From NCBI RefSeq assembly GCF_000003815.2, contig NC_049982.1, positions 7,733,849 to 7,793,848 of the forward strand: DNA of 60,000 bases, in the 5' to 3' direction. The translations under genes and the position numbers were made by a program. Positions 29,014-41,400 of this stretch are shown one piece after another. How positions within the stretch are numbered: the stretch's first letter is position 1; every line of letters begins with the position of its first letter. The notes below the pieces were generated by a model. It was not told the DNA's origin. It was given only the letters and a program-made list of their open reading frames with translations, and did not search any database. This stretch comes from Branchiostoma floridae (lineage: Eukaryota; Chordata; Leptocardii; Amphioxiformes; Branchiostomatidae).

Positions 29014-30987
29014 AACTATTGAATATCGTCTAAAATACGATCTTACATTTTACCTTTGCATGACGTTTGTATACTAGTAGTCCTTTACTCTAATCAGATA
29101 GCGGTGGTAGTTACATGTATAACTAGAGTTCGGCGACCTCATACCTCCATGAAAATTTAGAGCTTTTGTAAATTTCACGCAAATGACTAAGACATTAACA
29201 TAATTTATGCATGGTGTTGTTCATCATTGACAATCGTACACATGTCGCAATTATAAAATTCCCATTATTAATCATAAAGTGGTTTTGCAATTTTTACATA
29301 AATTATGCAAATAAGTTCCTCATTACCATATTTAGTATCTGCTTATATTCCACCTATCATAATTAACATGTGTTACATTTATCAGAAGTCCAGTTATTGA
29401 AAACAATGGAATTATACAATTTCCTCATTAATTATGCAAATTAAGTCCTCATTTGCATAACATGTATATCATTATGAACATCTTTGCCTAAGGTACCCGC
29501 ATGCCTAATATGATGACAATCCGTTAATCCTTTCTGCAGTTATCCTCTTTGGAATGTCTTGACAAAAATGCCCCTGCAGTTCCTAAATTGAACGTTAGGG
29601 GGCTGAAACTTGCTCCACTTTGTCATGACACTGAAAGCTATCTACCACCCAAATTTTAAGACCATATAACGTCCAAGACAAGAGATACATAGAAAAAACT
29701 GCTATGATTGACTGTTGTCATTAATTATGCAAATTTGCTCCTATTTTGCATAATTAGTATTTCATCTTGTACAACATTGCCCAAGGTACCTACATACCAA
29801 AAATCATGAAAATCCGTTGTTCCCTTCTTGAGTTATCCTCGTCAGAAGTTTTTGACAAAAATGCACCTGCTATCCCAAAACTAGACGCTAGGGGGCCCAA
29901 ACTTATGTCACTTCTTCCTGAGCACAAGAGCTATCTAATACTCAAAAATCGTGACCATAGCATGTTCAGAACACCAAGATAGCAAAACCGGAAGTTGCGC
30001 TGCAGTACCAAGGGGAGCCGCTAGGGGGCCCAAAATCTAATCATTTCCAGCTTTCATCACACCCTACCAACACACCAAGTATGAAACCAATCCACCCAGC
30101 CGTTCTTGAGTTATCTTGTTTACACACAGACAGACAGACACACAGACACACAGACAAACGCGGGGTAAAATATAACCTCCATGAAATTTCATGGAGGTAA
30201 TCAGACTGAGATACCACCACTCGCCACTAGGAGACGCTCAAGTGTGGTATATTGTAAGAGGACAGCAACACTTAGTGATTAAAGCACCAAGGACACGCTT
30301 CAGATTCGGTATTAATGAAGGGAAGAAACATTAGACAAAAGTATTGAAGGAGAAGAGTGTGAGACGACGGAAAGAAGTATATCAGGGCATAATGAGGAAG
30401 GGAACTCCGAAGAAGTTGTGATAGCTTTTTTAAAGAGTATTAAAGAGAGTGAAGACAATTTGATGGAGGAAGAAATAAATTGCGGAAGGACAGGAACAAA
30501 GTATGCCCAAGCCCGGCCGATAAGCAAACCAGGTCCTGACAGCTGAAAGTGCGGGTTATTTGCCCAACTGTGCAGTTTGGTCGTTTTGTTTGTACTGAGG
30601 TCACCACTGGGCCAACCAAACATCCCCATTACTGTTGAGTTTGGTTACTCTGGGAGTATGTTTGTGCGATATAGTTTTTATGAAGTAATGTATACAGCAA
30701 TGGCAATATCCCCATGTACAACAGAGGAACCTATTTACTAAGAACAAGTCGATGAGGAAGAAGAAACGAAGTCCGCTTATACATTTGTATGTGTGTCTTT
30801 TGTGCTTTAGCCAATAAGTGTTGCTGTCCTTTTACAATATCCAACACTTGTGCGTTTCCTAGTGGTGAGTGGTGGTATCTCAGTCTGATCATAACTACCA
30901 GCGCTATCTCATCAGAAGACTATACAAAGGTAGACTGTAAGATCGCATTTTAGACGATATTCAACATGTAGGATCCTAGGATCCATG
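29014..30987. mobile_element. Foldback transposon with about 200-bp inverted arms, interrupted by a second repeat
   Basis: The left arm is split, 29014-29112 plus 30200-30300, and the right arm is about 30780-30987. Shared words are TTGAATATCGTCTAAAAT, CAGACTGAGATACCACCACT and GGACAGCAACACTTA. The right arm is continuous, so the material between 29113 and 30199 inserted into the left arm later. The unique centre (30301-30779) has no recognisable gene. Confidence 0.8.
29117..30199. mobile_element. Inserted repeat with internal modules and terminal hairpin
   Basis: CCTCCATGAAAATTT near the left end (29144) mirrors the right end, a perfect 22-nt palindrome at 30176-30197 built on CCTCCATGAAA. 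Inside are two to three diverged modules of roughly 270 bp (AATTATGCAAAT...AAGGTACC...GAGTTATCC...GACAAAAATGC...TAGGGGG) and an ACAGACAGACAG tract near the right end. TA flanks both CCTCC ends, so a Tc1/mariner MITE is possible. The terminal hairpin plus internal repeats also resembles non-autonomous Helentrons. Confidence 0.72.
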
Positions 30988-31885
30988 CACAGAAAGCTGG
31001 TGTACGATCTCGATGGTTTGCGGAAATGGTGTCGTATTCTTCTCGACTTCGGAACCATCGGTTTACTAATCATACTTGTGAAATACAACCATTCTATCCA
31101 CGTCACAAGTCTGAAATGTGAGACCATGTCGGATTATGACCATAGATGTAACAAGATTTGAAACACCAAAACAAAATGTGAAATAAACAGATTCAATAGC
31201 CTATTTAAGTGCGCCCACATAGCATGTATGGAGACCCCAGACATTTGAAAAGTTTATTCAGAGCTCACCACTGCAACGCGTTGTAAATCATGTGTCATGA
31301 GTGTGCTTGAGCAACGGAGCACTTAAACGGTGCCGTCGCTTGTGCTTAGAGCAGGTGCATCGGTCATTTCCGACATCATGACTATTTGCTTCAGGTTGTG
31401 GATCGTTTTTTTTTGCATCACTTCATGACACCCTCAGTGCTGAGTTTGTCTATAATGGCTTATATTGCAGTGGCAGATGACGTGGATGCCACACATGGTG
31501 CGGTACGGAGCTCACATCGGTGGAATTCCCCCTGTGACGTCTGCCCGCCCTACGGAATGGCGAAACTGAAACCACGGCCGCGGGGAATGGCAGGAATGAC
31601 AAGTGTCAACTCCTCACGCGACAGCAAACAACAACAAGTCGGCACGGAGGGTATGATGGCAGGCCGGGATAGGACGCGACTGGCGGTGATGCTTGTCAAT
31701 TCTACAGCACGGCAGATTGATCTGTTCCCGACTCCTGCCGTCACTTCAAGCTTCAGCGGCAGCTTAAAGTTAATAAGAAAGTGATGTTTTGTGGAAAAAC
31801 TAAACTTTTACCAGCACAGATGAACTTTCGTGCAAAAAGTGTTGTTTTGTTTAAACTTAAACCCAAATTCGCATGCACGCACACT
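30988..31885. other. Intergenic stretch, nothing recognised
   Basis: An open frame of 132 codons at 31386-31784 has no recognisable domain, splice context or promoter. I do not call it a gene. Confidence 0.4.
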
Positions 31886-31928
31886 GTGACATGCACACAC
31901 ACACGCGCGCGCGCACACACGCACACAC
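31886..31928. repeat. (CA)n/(CG)n microsatellite
   Basis: Mixed ACACAC and GCGCGCGC dinucleotides, about 15 bp before the inverted repeat and gap. Confidence 0.85.
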
Positions 31929-31944
31929 TCATACACTACAAGCA

Positions 31945-32083
31945 GAGGTTGAGTCGCGTAGATAGTNNNNNNNNNNNNNNNNNNNNNNNNNNNNNNNNNN
32001 NNNNNNNNNNNNNNNNNNNNNNNNNNNNNNNNNNNNNNNNNNNNNNNNNNNNNNNNNNNNNNNNNNCTACGCGACTCAACCTC
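31945..32083. repeat. Perfect 17-bp inverted repeat enclosing the assembly gap
   Basis: GAGGTTGAGTCGCGTAG at 31945-31961 is exactly inverted as CTACGCGACTCAACCTC at 32067-32083. The right arm touches the gap directly; the left arm is five bases away. Confidence 0.95.
31967..32066. other. Assembly gap of 100 N
   Basis: Exactly 100 N, the usual placeholder for unknown length. Any open frame across it is meaningless. Confidence 0.98.
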
Positions 32084-32099
32084 GGCATGAATACATGTA

Positions 32100-32135
32100 A
32101 CATTGCGCGCGCGCGCGCACATACACGCGCACAAA
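32100..32135. repeat. (CG)n/(CA)n microsatellite right of the gap
   Basis: GCGCGCGCGCGC then ACATACACGCGCAC. It is similar in type to the tract left of the gap. Confidence 0.85.
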
Positions 32136-34700
32136 AAATACACACAACACAATGCCCAATTTGTATGGAGAAAACTTACTCATTCTTCGTCATTCAATCA
32201 ATTATTGTCATCTCCGAGTGTTCTTTATCTCATTAAATCATTTTACAGATTTCTGACCATGACCTTCTAACAACAAGGTATCGCCGTTCTCTCCAGACGT
32301 GCATCATTATTTCGCTAGCCTGCTTCCTTTAAGTACCTTGGGAAATTACACAGATCCAGAGTGTGAGGTTTCTATTTGTTGTTGGCCTGAAATCAGCAGA
32401 GACCAATTACGCCCACAACTGTCCTTGGATTTTTAAGAATCTCCTGACGGATTTTTTTTTTTTACAAATTTGAGCTTCTTAATCCTTGAGCCTCCCACGT
32501 GCTGTATTCTAACTCAAGAAGATGCGACTGACTCAGAAATATGATTGACTTCATAATACTTCTAACATTATGAAACAAACGTAAAAGAAGATTCCAAAAG
32601 CGCAAATAAAAGTCCCAAGTACATTTGTAAAAGTGGCTGAAAGTGAAAATTTGAAACCTCATTCTAGTCCTCGAAGCATTTTAGTGTTGAACTAATCGTC
32701 ACCGATTTTGTCTTTTTGCAAATGTTAATGTATTTGTAATCACGCTCATTGTTTGTTTCCAATCGTCGCTGTCCCGCTGGATCTGTGATAATGAAATCGG
32801 TGCGGCTTGCACCTGTCGTGCTCCCAGTGGAGGCACCATTCTCTGTTCTCTCCCAAACGTGCCGTGACAGAGGTAACGTTAGTCTGAGCGCTGTTTTGTA
32901 AACACACCATTGATGGTTGGTGTTATGCGAAAGAGTGTTAGCGGAGGAATGAATTTGCTGTGTGGGTGCCGCGTATCAGCCATGTGCGCGTAGGCAGCAA
33001 CAGTAATGGATCTGCTCACCTGTTGGACTGACATTCGCCTCCAGACAAAGGATTTTAAGTAGAATTCAATTACAAGAATGTGCGATTCAAGTCGCAATGT
33101 TTCTAAGGGGAGATAAAAGGTCACTATTGTTTGAAAGTTACGCCAAGTTTGGTACCGTGTGGGTGGATACCGTGTGAGCAGTATGGGTAGGGGATTGGCA
33201 CTATGATGAACATTCTCATGACAGTTGTTGTTCTAACCGAGCTCTGAGAAAAAGGGGACGCGTGTGTTCAATGATCGCAAAGTAGCTACAAAGCAACAGG
33301 GGGTCCTGACTCAGTGTACTTGTTAGCCAGGGGAGGTTTCAATAACGTGAAAAATGTAGGACCGAAGCAATTTCAATCGACATGGCTTCTGAATCAAAGA
33401 AAACAGAATGAAGACTAAAGTTAAACAGGTGCCGTGGACTGTGATTGACAGTTTTGATCCAACTTTTTGTGTAATGTTTGTCTGTCTAACGATCCCAGCC
33501 AAAGACATGCTTTAAATTTCGACGCCTTGCTCGATAAGTCTTCATTAAACTTCAATGGAAAACTTTGTTACCACCAGACTGTACTTCCACAAATTTCGCG
33601 TATGCGTTTCCTTCTCAGGTCGCAAGCGCTATCTAGAACGCTTCTGCATGTGACGTCGGACAGAAGCAGTGAAGGATCATTCGCAAACGACTTACTTGCA
33701 GTAGTTTCAAGCCGCCGCCAAAAACTAACGTCACCTGTCATTCTAGAGATTTGGCTTTCTTACCATGAAACCATAAAAGCGTTTTTCTATTTTTGCCAAA
33801 TGGTTTCTGGATGGTCATCCATTTTTAGACTGACGAGTAATAAACCCACTTTAACTGATCAAGACTCCACTAGATCCTTTTTGCGGCCAAAGTAAGAAGG
33901 AGACTACGGTCAATTTTCCTTTTAATCTAACGAGGTCAGTGCACCAGCTGACGTCATGACCGTAAATGACCTCCGCCCTATTCTTGCCCGGTCTTTGAAC
34001 CCCAGTCCGAAGACCGCTGGCAGGCAGTGGCAGCTATCACAAGTTCTTCGAGAATACTCTGGAAACCTTGCCGCCGTATCTGCCAATATTGCAAATCTTC
34101 ATCTTGGCAAAATCATTTAACGTCGCTAAGGACATTTCGTCTTTTACAGTGGTGTTTAATTAAAACCCCGGGGAAAGTTACAAAAGTTCGGATGTAACTT
34201 AACTTGAATAGCACAATAAATAGCACGCTTTTAATGAATTTCCCCCCCAACATTTTCTTCATTTTTTTCTGGTCAAATGATTCATGGTATACTTTTAGCG
34301 ATATCCCTTAAAAAACAGAGCACGCGGTAAACTAAGCGCACAGGAAAATCAGTCTTTTGAACTGAAAAAGAAATCGAGGGGCACCCACTATGTTGGTTGT
34401 TCGGCTAGCTTTGTTGTCCATTTAATCGCAGGATCTTTTTTATTCAGATCCCCTTGTTATACAGTCTTTTATACTCTAATCCTATAATATCTCCAATTTC
34501 CTTCTGTTAAACTGTAATCATCCTCTCGTGTCAAGTCAAGGATTTTAAATAAACATTGAAAGCTTCAAAATTACTAATTTTACTTTCTTCGCGTTTAATG
34601 AATTGTAACGACTCTCTTGTGCCAACGCCCCGGGGATACGAATTTGATTCACGCGTATTAAAAATCTGCTATGTTGCGTCCATTCACACATAGATAACTT
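32136..34700. other. Intergenic stretch upstream of liprin-alpha
   Basis: No exon recognised. A 142-codon open frame at 33467-33895 has no known motif. A palindromic CRE (TGACGTCA) is at 33949. Confidence 0.4.
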
Positions 34701-34779
34701 ATTTTGACGATTTAATAAATCGTAATTGTGTTGGTAATTGTAGCCTGGTGGTTGTTAAGTTGTGCATTGTGCAGTTTTG

Positions 34780-35225
34780 CCTGGGGGCTATGGGGTCGTG
34801 TTTGTGGGGGTGGGGTCACGGCGGTGCATGCCGGGACGGCAGTGCGGGATGGGGACTGTGGCAGGGAGCGGAGCAGCCAGGATCCGAACCACCAACACCC
34901 GCGACAAAAACACCCAAGCACCGCGTTAGGATGACCCACAGACTGCATCCCCCGCTTTGTACACGACCACGGAACCCTGAAGCCGCCCGAGGTAGCAAAA
35001 TGCGCGCCCTGGAGTCGCTCTGATGCCGCCCTGAAGCGGCGATTTGTGGTGCGGTGCTGCGGACTTGTGGAGGGGTGACTAGTGTGTATATATACGGAGG
35101 GAAAAGCCCGCCGCGGTTTCCCTGGGATTTTTACGTTGTACAGACCTCGCATCATCATTTCCTATCGTTTCGTCCCTACGTAAATTTGTTGACCTCTAAT
35201 ACACGGATCGTAAGTTCTCATTCAA
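34780..35225 (+). promoter_or_regulatory. PPFIA-like: Candidate liprin-alpha promoter and 5' UTR
   Basis: GC and CpG content rise sharply from about 34780 to 35130. TATATATA at about 35087-35094 would place a start site near 35120, leaving roughly 100 nt of 5' UTR. No exon precedes it with family support. The start site and any upstream spliced 5' UTR exon are unproven. Confidence 0.45.
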
Positions 35226-35477
35226 ATGGTGGACATAATGATGTGCGACGTGATGCCCACGATTTCCGAAGACTCGATCTCCCAGCGCGGCTCGCTGGCC
35301 GGCGGAGATGATGCCAATTTTGAACAACTGATGGTCAACATGCTGGACGAGCGAGACAAGCTTCTGGACAGCTTGCGCGCCACTCAAGAAAGCCTAGCGA
35401 CCACCCAGTCCACCATGAAGGAGCTACAACAGGAAAGAGACTCACTACAGAGGCAACTCCAGTCTAGTCTACCTCAG
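35226..35477 (+). CDS. PPFIA-like: Liprin-alpha exon 1 with start codon
   Basis: The first ATG is at 35226 ([16 protein letters not shown]). Vertebrate liprins start at MMCEVMPTISE, which corresponds to the ATG at 35238 with a better -3 A. Either may be used and both share the frame. It contains [20 protein letters not shown] and ends LPQ before GTGAGG. The following intron is about 9.3 kb. Confidence 0.93.
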
Positions 35478-38400
35478 GTGAGGCATTTAAAGGTCGTAAA
35501 CACAGGCTTTTCAGAGAGCGAGTAAAAAGCCGACCTGGGTGTAGGCATGGGGGAGGGGGGCACTGCCGCCATTTTGTTTATGGAATTTTATTGACGTTTC
35601 CGCTGATAAGATTTCAGTCAACTCTGGACATTCCACGACCCCTTCTTCCATTGTTTAAGTCCTGCTGTGTCAGGGGGTTTCTAGGTTGGCTTATGAGCGT
35701 TGAAATATGCGGTTTGCGGACGTAGATGGTGTCAAAAATCAGTTCAGAAAATGTGTCGAGTTGGAAAACCAACCCAGCCCAACTCGCCATGCCTCATGGG
35801 AAATTCACTTCCACTTCCGGCTTAGGTTTCCTAGAAATACGAAAAATTAATTATTCCTTCACCAATAATCAGTTGTAAGTTTCATTTTCGAGGAATGCTT
35901 TCTTCAGAAAAGATAAACAATTGATGTATGTAAATGATATGTGCTCTCAAAACACATGTAAACATTTAAAGGGAACCACTTTCGTTTTGTTTCATAACAC
36001 AAACTCAACAATAGTTTAGCTGTGATAATTTACTGTCACAAACAAAGGATAAAGCAAAGAAAGTTATTTAGGTTAACTACTTGGTGGCTGTACTATAAAC
36101 CTGCAGGAATGCGAATATTTGAAAACATACAGTAAGGCAGGAAGTGACATCATCACTTTGAGTAGGAAGTTTTTCCTTGTGACTGGGGAGTGCCCCATTC
36201 TGAGGACATGAATGTGGGTTTTAACATTCTTGGGAATTCCTGTGGGATTTAAAGACGTCCGTTAACTGTTAAAATGTTATTGATCAAAGCAATTGTAAGG
36301 AGATAGCCGTATAAACAATAGTATTACTGTCAAATGACGAGACAATGTGGCACCTTATCTTTCATAAGACGAAAATTAGAAATCGCTCTAATTTATGAGT
36401 TTCTTCAGAAGACAGTTGACTTGAAATGACCAGAAATATTCTTGTAAAAAGTAGTACATCTGGTTTATGATTCAGTGAAGGTAATTTTTGACGTACATCC
36501 AAACAATGAAACATACTTACTTTGTGAGCCACCAATCATTAAGAAAAGCTTAAGTTGTGCATTTTGACTGCTGCAAATACAAACTTGTACCAGGATTTGG
36601 TTGTTTGGGATATGTTGAAAACTAAAGTCTTTAAGAATGTCACAAGGAAAAGGACAGTAAAGAAAAATGCATAAGGGATCAGGAGTCACCTATCACTGTG
36701 ATACATACAATGTGTCAAAGAAAAAGTTTTTAGAAATAACTGTTTTGTTTTCAAATTAACTGAATACCTGTCTTACAAGCCATTGGTAGCAAGTTACACA
36801 GTAGGCAAAAGAGGTGGGAGGGGGGCACCCAGGGGGCAAGCTGTCAGTCTTCCCTGTCAGGCTAAATAAGTTGGTCATGAGCTGGGCGAACTCGGAGGTC
36901 AGACACAACTACACATATCCAGATAACAGAAAAATTCTCTGTCCTGACTTCAACAAGCCTTGGCTCCGCCCCCACAGGAATAAAGGTCTAATTTGGCACC
37001 CTAGCACAGTGATGGGCAGTGTGTATGTAGCTAGGGGACAGCACAGATGAAGAAAGAATTGACCTGGTGCTGACTTGATTAGTATGTTGAAGGGGCAGCA
37101 GGGGACAGAGCCATGCTGTCAAAATATGTCTGGTTGCAACTTGGGAGGCTTGCTTGGTGTAGGGTTACTTGTTCTCTCAGTAGGAGGGAGGGTATTTTTT
37201 CAGCTCAGGAGGGGGGGTTGATAAAAGGTTACACTTCAGTGATGGCACCGAAGATATCAAGGGTGTCCCGACTTTGTGCAGAGATTGTTTTGAGTTCAGA
37301 ACAAGCTATAAAGATTAGTAAGAGTTCAGAAGAAGTTGAAGCATGTCGAAGATATTGTGACGAAACTTGAAATTATGGTTACAGTGTCTTAGCATTCATA
37401 GCAACTTTGAAAATAGCAATTAGTAGTGAATTCTGTGTTTTCAAATCAGTGTGGCCAACTTTGCTGGCCTGGCTATATTGAAGATTGCAGGTGGCATCAG
37501 AAATGTGCTTCTTCACATTCACTATTGCATTTTGGTATTAAATCAGGCAATTTTATGCCTACATCATCATAATGTTTGGCCCTCCAAGATGGACTTGTAC
37601 ATGCACCCTAAAAGCTTCTCCCATTAAAACTATTTGTCCCACAGAATAATTACGATTGTCTAAGGACAATATTTTCGATCCCTGGGATTAACAAAGGGAA
37701 CGTCCTGAAAAAGGCAAATGAAGACTTAAAATTTATTTTATTTTGTTCATTGGTTTGGCTGTTCAACATGCACAACCAGAGCTGCACAACTAACCTGTAC
37801 TGTAGCTATTACAAAGGGCTAGCCCCTGCTGACAAAGATAATACAAATGGAATTTGACATGGACAGAAAAACAATCAATAACAATATTCTGAGTACAGGA
37901 AAACTGTTGTACTGAATATTCCGATTGTGTGGTGCCTGGCAGTTTATTCTAAGTGACTTGTAAGAAGTAAGGACATTGTGACATCTTCAGTTCCATTTGT
38001 GATGCAGACACTAGTAGTTATATGATAACCGTTCATGAGTCATCATGTGTAATCATACCGGTAGGTGTGTTAAGCAAGATTTTACACCTGAGCCCTGGTG
38101 TTATCTTATCTGTTCTATGGATGAAGTTCTCAAGGGTTCTGTATATCTTTGTGCCACACCTTGGAAAGTGTGGGTGTCGTCTCTTCCCAATCAGTGTCAG
38201 GATGCTCTCAGAGTGGCGCTGGATATGTTTCTGCAGGCAAAATTATGGAAGAGTAACTTCCTGTTTGAGGTTTTATCTTGTCGTCATGGTTGGGTTCAAG
38301 AGTCCAAATTTGCTAATATTGTTTGAAAAATTAAGAAAAAAAACAGCGATATTTTTGGTCAGTTGACTTTTTAGTTTACTTTTAAGAAGTAAGAAGTGGA

Positions 38401-41400
38401 CTGCTAGCGTTACTGTTAGAAACATGGTATTATGTAGTAACCATTGTTTTTCTCATTTTCAAAAACACTTCCCAACTGCATGCATACTTAAGAATTGTTA
38501 AAAGCATTTTACAACATATAAGAAAACACTGGTCTCATGGTGATCGGAAGTGAACCTTGGCATGAATTTTTGATAACCAAAAATTGTAGTGTTCATTCAT
38601 GGAGAATTGGCTGCACTCCTGTATTTGTACTGTGGTGATGTCAATTCAAAATGGAGTCAATGCAATTTATAACTGACATTGACCTTATTTGGGGTATCAC
38701 TCGTCAGGGAGGTTCAAAGGTTCAATGTGTTTTCCAGGAAAAGTCATTTTTGTAACCAGTGGATGTTTAAAATAAGAATATTATTTTTAAGTTTGCAATG
38801 ACAGTATTCGTATATTTCTTCCTCACGTATAGTCAGTTTAAATGACATAGTAGATATATTTGTAGCTAATTGATAAGGATATTAGATGGGATTTTACCCT
38901 GCTTTCTTCATGTAAATTGTTCTTTTCTCAGTTCCAAACAACACAAAGAAAGTAATACACTTAGGTATGGAAGAAAAGATTGTCACTGTTTGTTAAGCCC
39001 CCAGTTTATCAATTGACCAAAACTCAAGTGGGTCCCAAGCCATCACTCAAATTTGCACACCAAATATTATGACCTAGAAACACCATAAACAAATTAATCT
39101 CATATTTGTTCAATAGCACACACACAGGATATTACTGATTACTATCAGATCTATGTGCATAAGTTTTGAAAAACAAGAAAACTTGTGAAACATTCCCCAA
39201 CATAATGCACTGATGGATTGTTGGTTGATTTGTATTCGATTAAAGCACTCCATTTTGGTATAGTTTTGATTATAATAGATATTTTTGCTGATACTAGTGA
39301 TAGATCAAATAATTATATTGCACAACAATACCATGCAGTTTTTCCACTTTCAAGTTCATTACTTCCTAAAAGTGTCCCCATTTGAAGTTTAAGTGAGGAA
39401 TTCTTTTTCAAGGCATCTTCAAAATACAAAAACAAAGTTCAATAATAGTAACTGTCTACTCCAAAACACAGATTTGTCATTAATTTTGGTGCCAGTAATT
39501 CCGAGAATACGTGACAAAGAATAATTTTCATACCTATCTGTGTCTACATACATGTAGAGTATTGTACAATAACCAAGATAAGGTTGATAAGAAATTCACA
39601 TTTAGTAAAGAGATGCTACTTACGATCTGCATATGGATGGTTGCAGGTTTGCATTGTTACGATAACCCCTGCCGACCCGGGCACATTTCTGACTTATCGT
39701 GTTCCCTGATACAGCCAACACCAAGGTCAGAACGAGGGCTGGGGAACGTGCCTGGTCACTGACGACTAGAACTAAGCACTAACATTCAGTGTCACTTCTG
39801 TCAATAAACAAAAAAACTTGGCAAGACAGTTTTGATCCCCAGGATTTATGGTGTACGATTTTGATGGTTTCCGTCTTATTTCCAAGATGTCCTGCCAGGA
39901 GACAGGAGTGATACTTCGTACAGCAAATAGAAAGATGGGGCCTGCAGGCATCTTTCCAAATCTCCCAACAGATGAGTTTTGCATTCATCTTGTAATATGA
40001 TCATTTTGATACATATTCATGCTGGTCAGTCAAATCAATTCCATACATTGGTACCTTGCAACTTCAAGTTCAACATGGAGGTAGCGGCTACAGGAAAACA
40101 TGGAGGTAGCAAAAAAAGGCAATACCAGTACAACTTCCTCTCTGCTTAGGTAGCTTTTTATGAATCTGATACTGAGATAGATCCCAAGGAGAGGTTTAAC
40201 TTGGAAAAACATGCTGATAGTGAGATGCAAAGTACAAAAGTATACCACAACAAAGTTTTTCAGAAGAAGCCATGCCAAAGCATGCATGGTTAAGAATGGG
40301 CAGTACAGTTATGGCTTAACAAGTTTTTTTAGTGGTAATTTTCCCTGTTGCCATGAGCATTAAGATTCCTGTCAGTAGTGATCACCTGTGTACATACATT
40401 TTGTAGAAAAGATTTTATTAGTCTCTGAGTGAGTTGTCTTCCTAGACAGTTCTAGCTGTAACAGTAGCAAAGTTGCCAGCTCTAGTGCATGCCTCCTTTC
40501 ATGTGTCAAACATTGTAACAACTTCAGACACTCATGGTTAAACTGAAGGTCCGCAGACTGGCGCTCAGGAAGTTTACTGTGTAGCTTATCACTTGTTTTC
40601 ATACAGAAGTTGGCCTCTACTGTAGAAAAACTAATATTACTGCCGGGATAAGGCTGGAAAATGCTGTTACAAGGTATAGAGTCAAACTTGCATCCAACAC
40701 AAGAAACTAGACTCTAAATTTTGGACAGAAACTTTGAGAAAGCAGGGCCTTTGCAATACTGGTCATCACTGCTCAAGACACCAACTGTGATTCGATGATT
40801 GTGAACATCAACACAGATGAACTTTCACACTGATTACAATGAACACTTTTCTGTAGGTAGATTATTTTACTAGATATGTTTTCTTTTATACACCTAAAAA
40901 TACCAGATTTTCCAAAGATGACTGTTTTTCATTCCCATAGTCTCTAGGAGTAGGAGATCAACATCTTGTATGGCATCAGGCAAAACTTGAGCTATTGCAT
41001 TAGTTGACCTTCGTCAAATCTACCACATACTTGTGTACCAGTTTGAGGGTTAGTGTTGGACCTCTTGAAGGTATGAAATGTCATTCCATAAGGACGTGTG
41101 ACTGGCGATATCCTACATGGCGCACATAGATAAACACATGGTAGCATCCTCGTGGTGTCGGATGACACTAGCTTGTGTTCCTTTGCTAATTCTGCGATTT
41201 GTGACACACTTGGCTTGAGGATCTGTTTTCAAAATAATTTATAAATGGTGAAATGTAAAGACATGAACCAACAGCTGTGTATAATTGACCTTTCATGGAC
41301 AGATAAATAAACTTTTACCCAACTGTATTACATGTACGTAAGTTATAGTACATTGTTGATTCTTCAATATTAGAAAATTTAAAATGTCAGTTTATTTTGC

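Noticed and set aside
30912-31127. Minus-strand frame sharing a KPS(R/K)SYT string with another at 39772-39984
   Set aside because: The shared part is about 20 bp of GGTGTACGAT...GATGGTTT, too short for a family claim.
31386-31784. 132-codon plus-strand open frame in intergenic DNA
   Set aside because: No recognisable domain, no promoter, no splice context. Its composition does not separate it from surrounding DNA strongly enough.
31781-32236. Open frames crossing the run of N
   Set aside because: They are artefacts of translating N and the flanking (CA/CG)n repeats.
33467-33895. 142-codon plus-strand open frame
   Set aside because: No family resemblance and no gene context; random frames of this length are expected in 10 kb.
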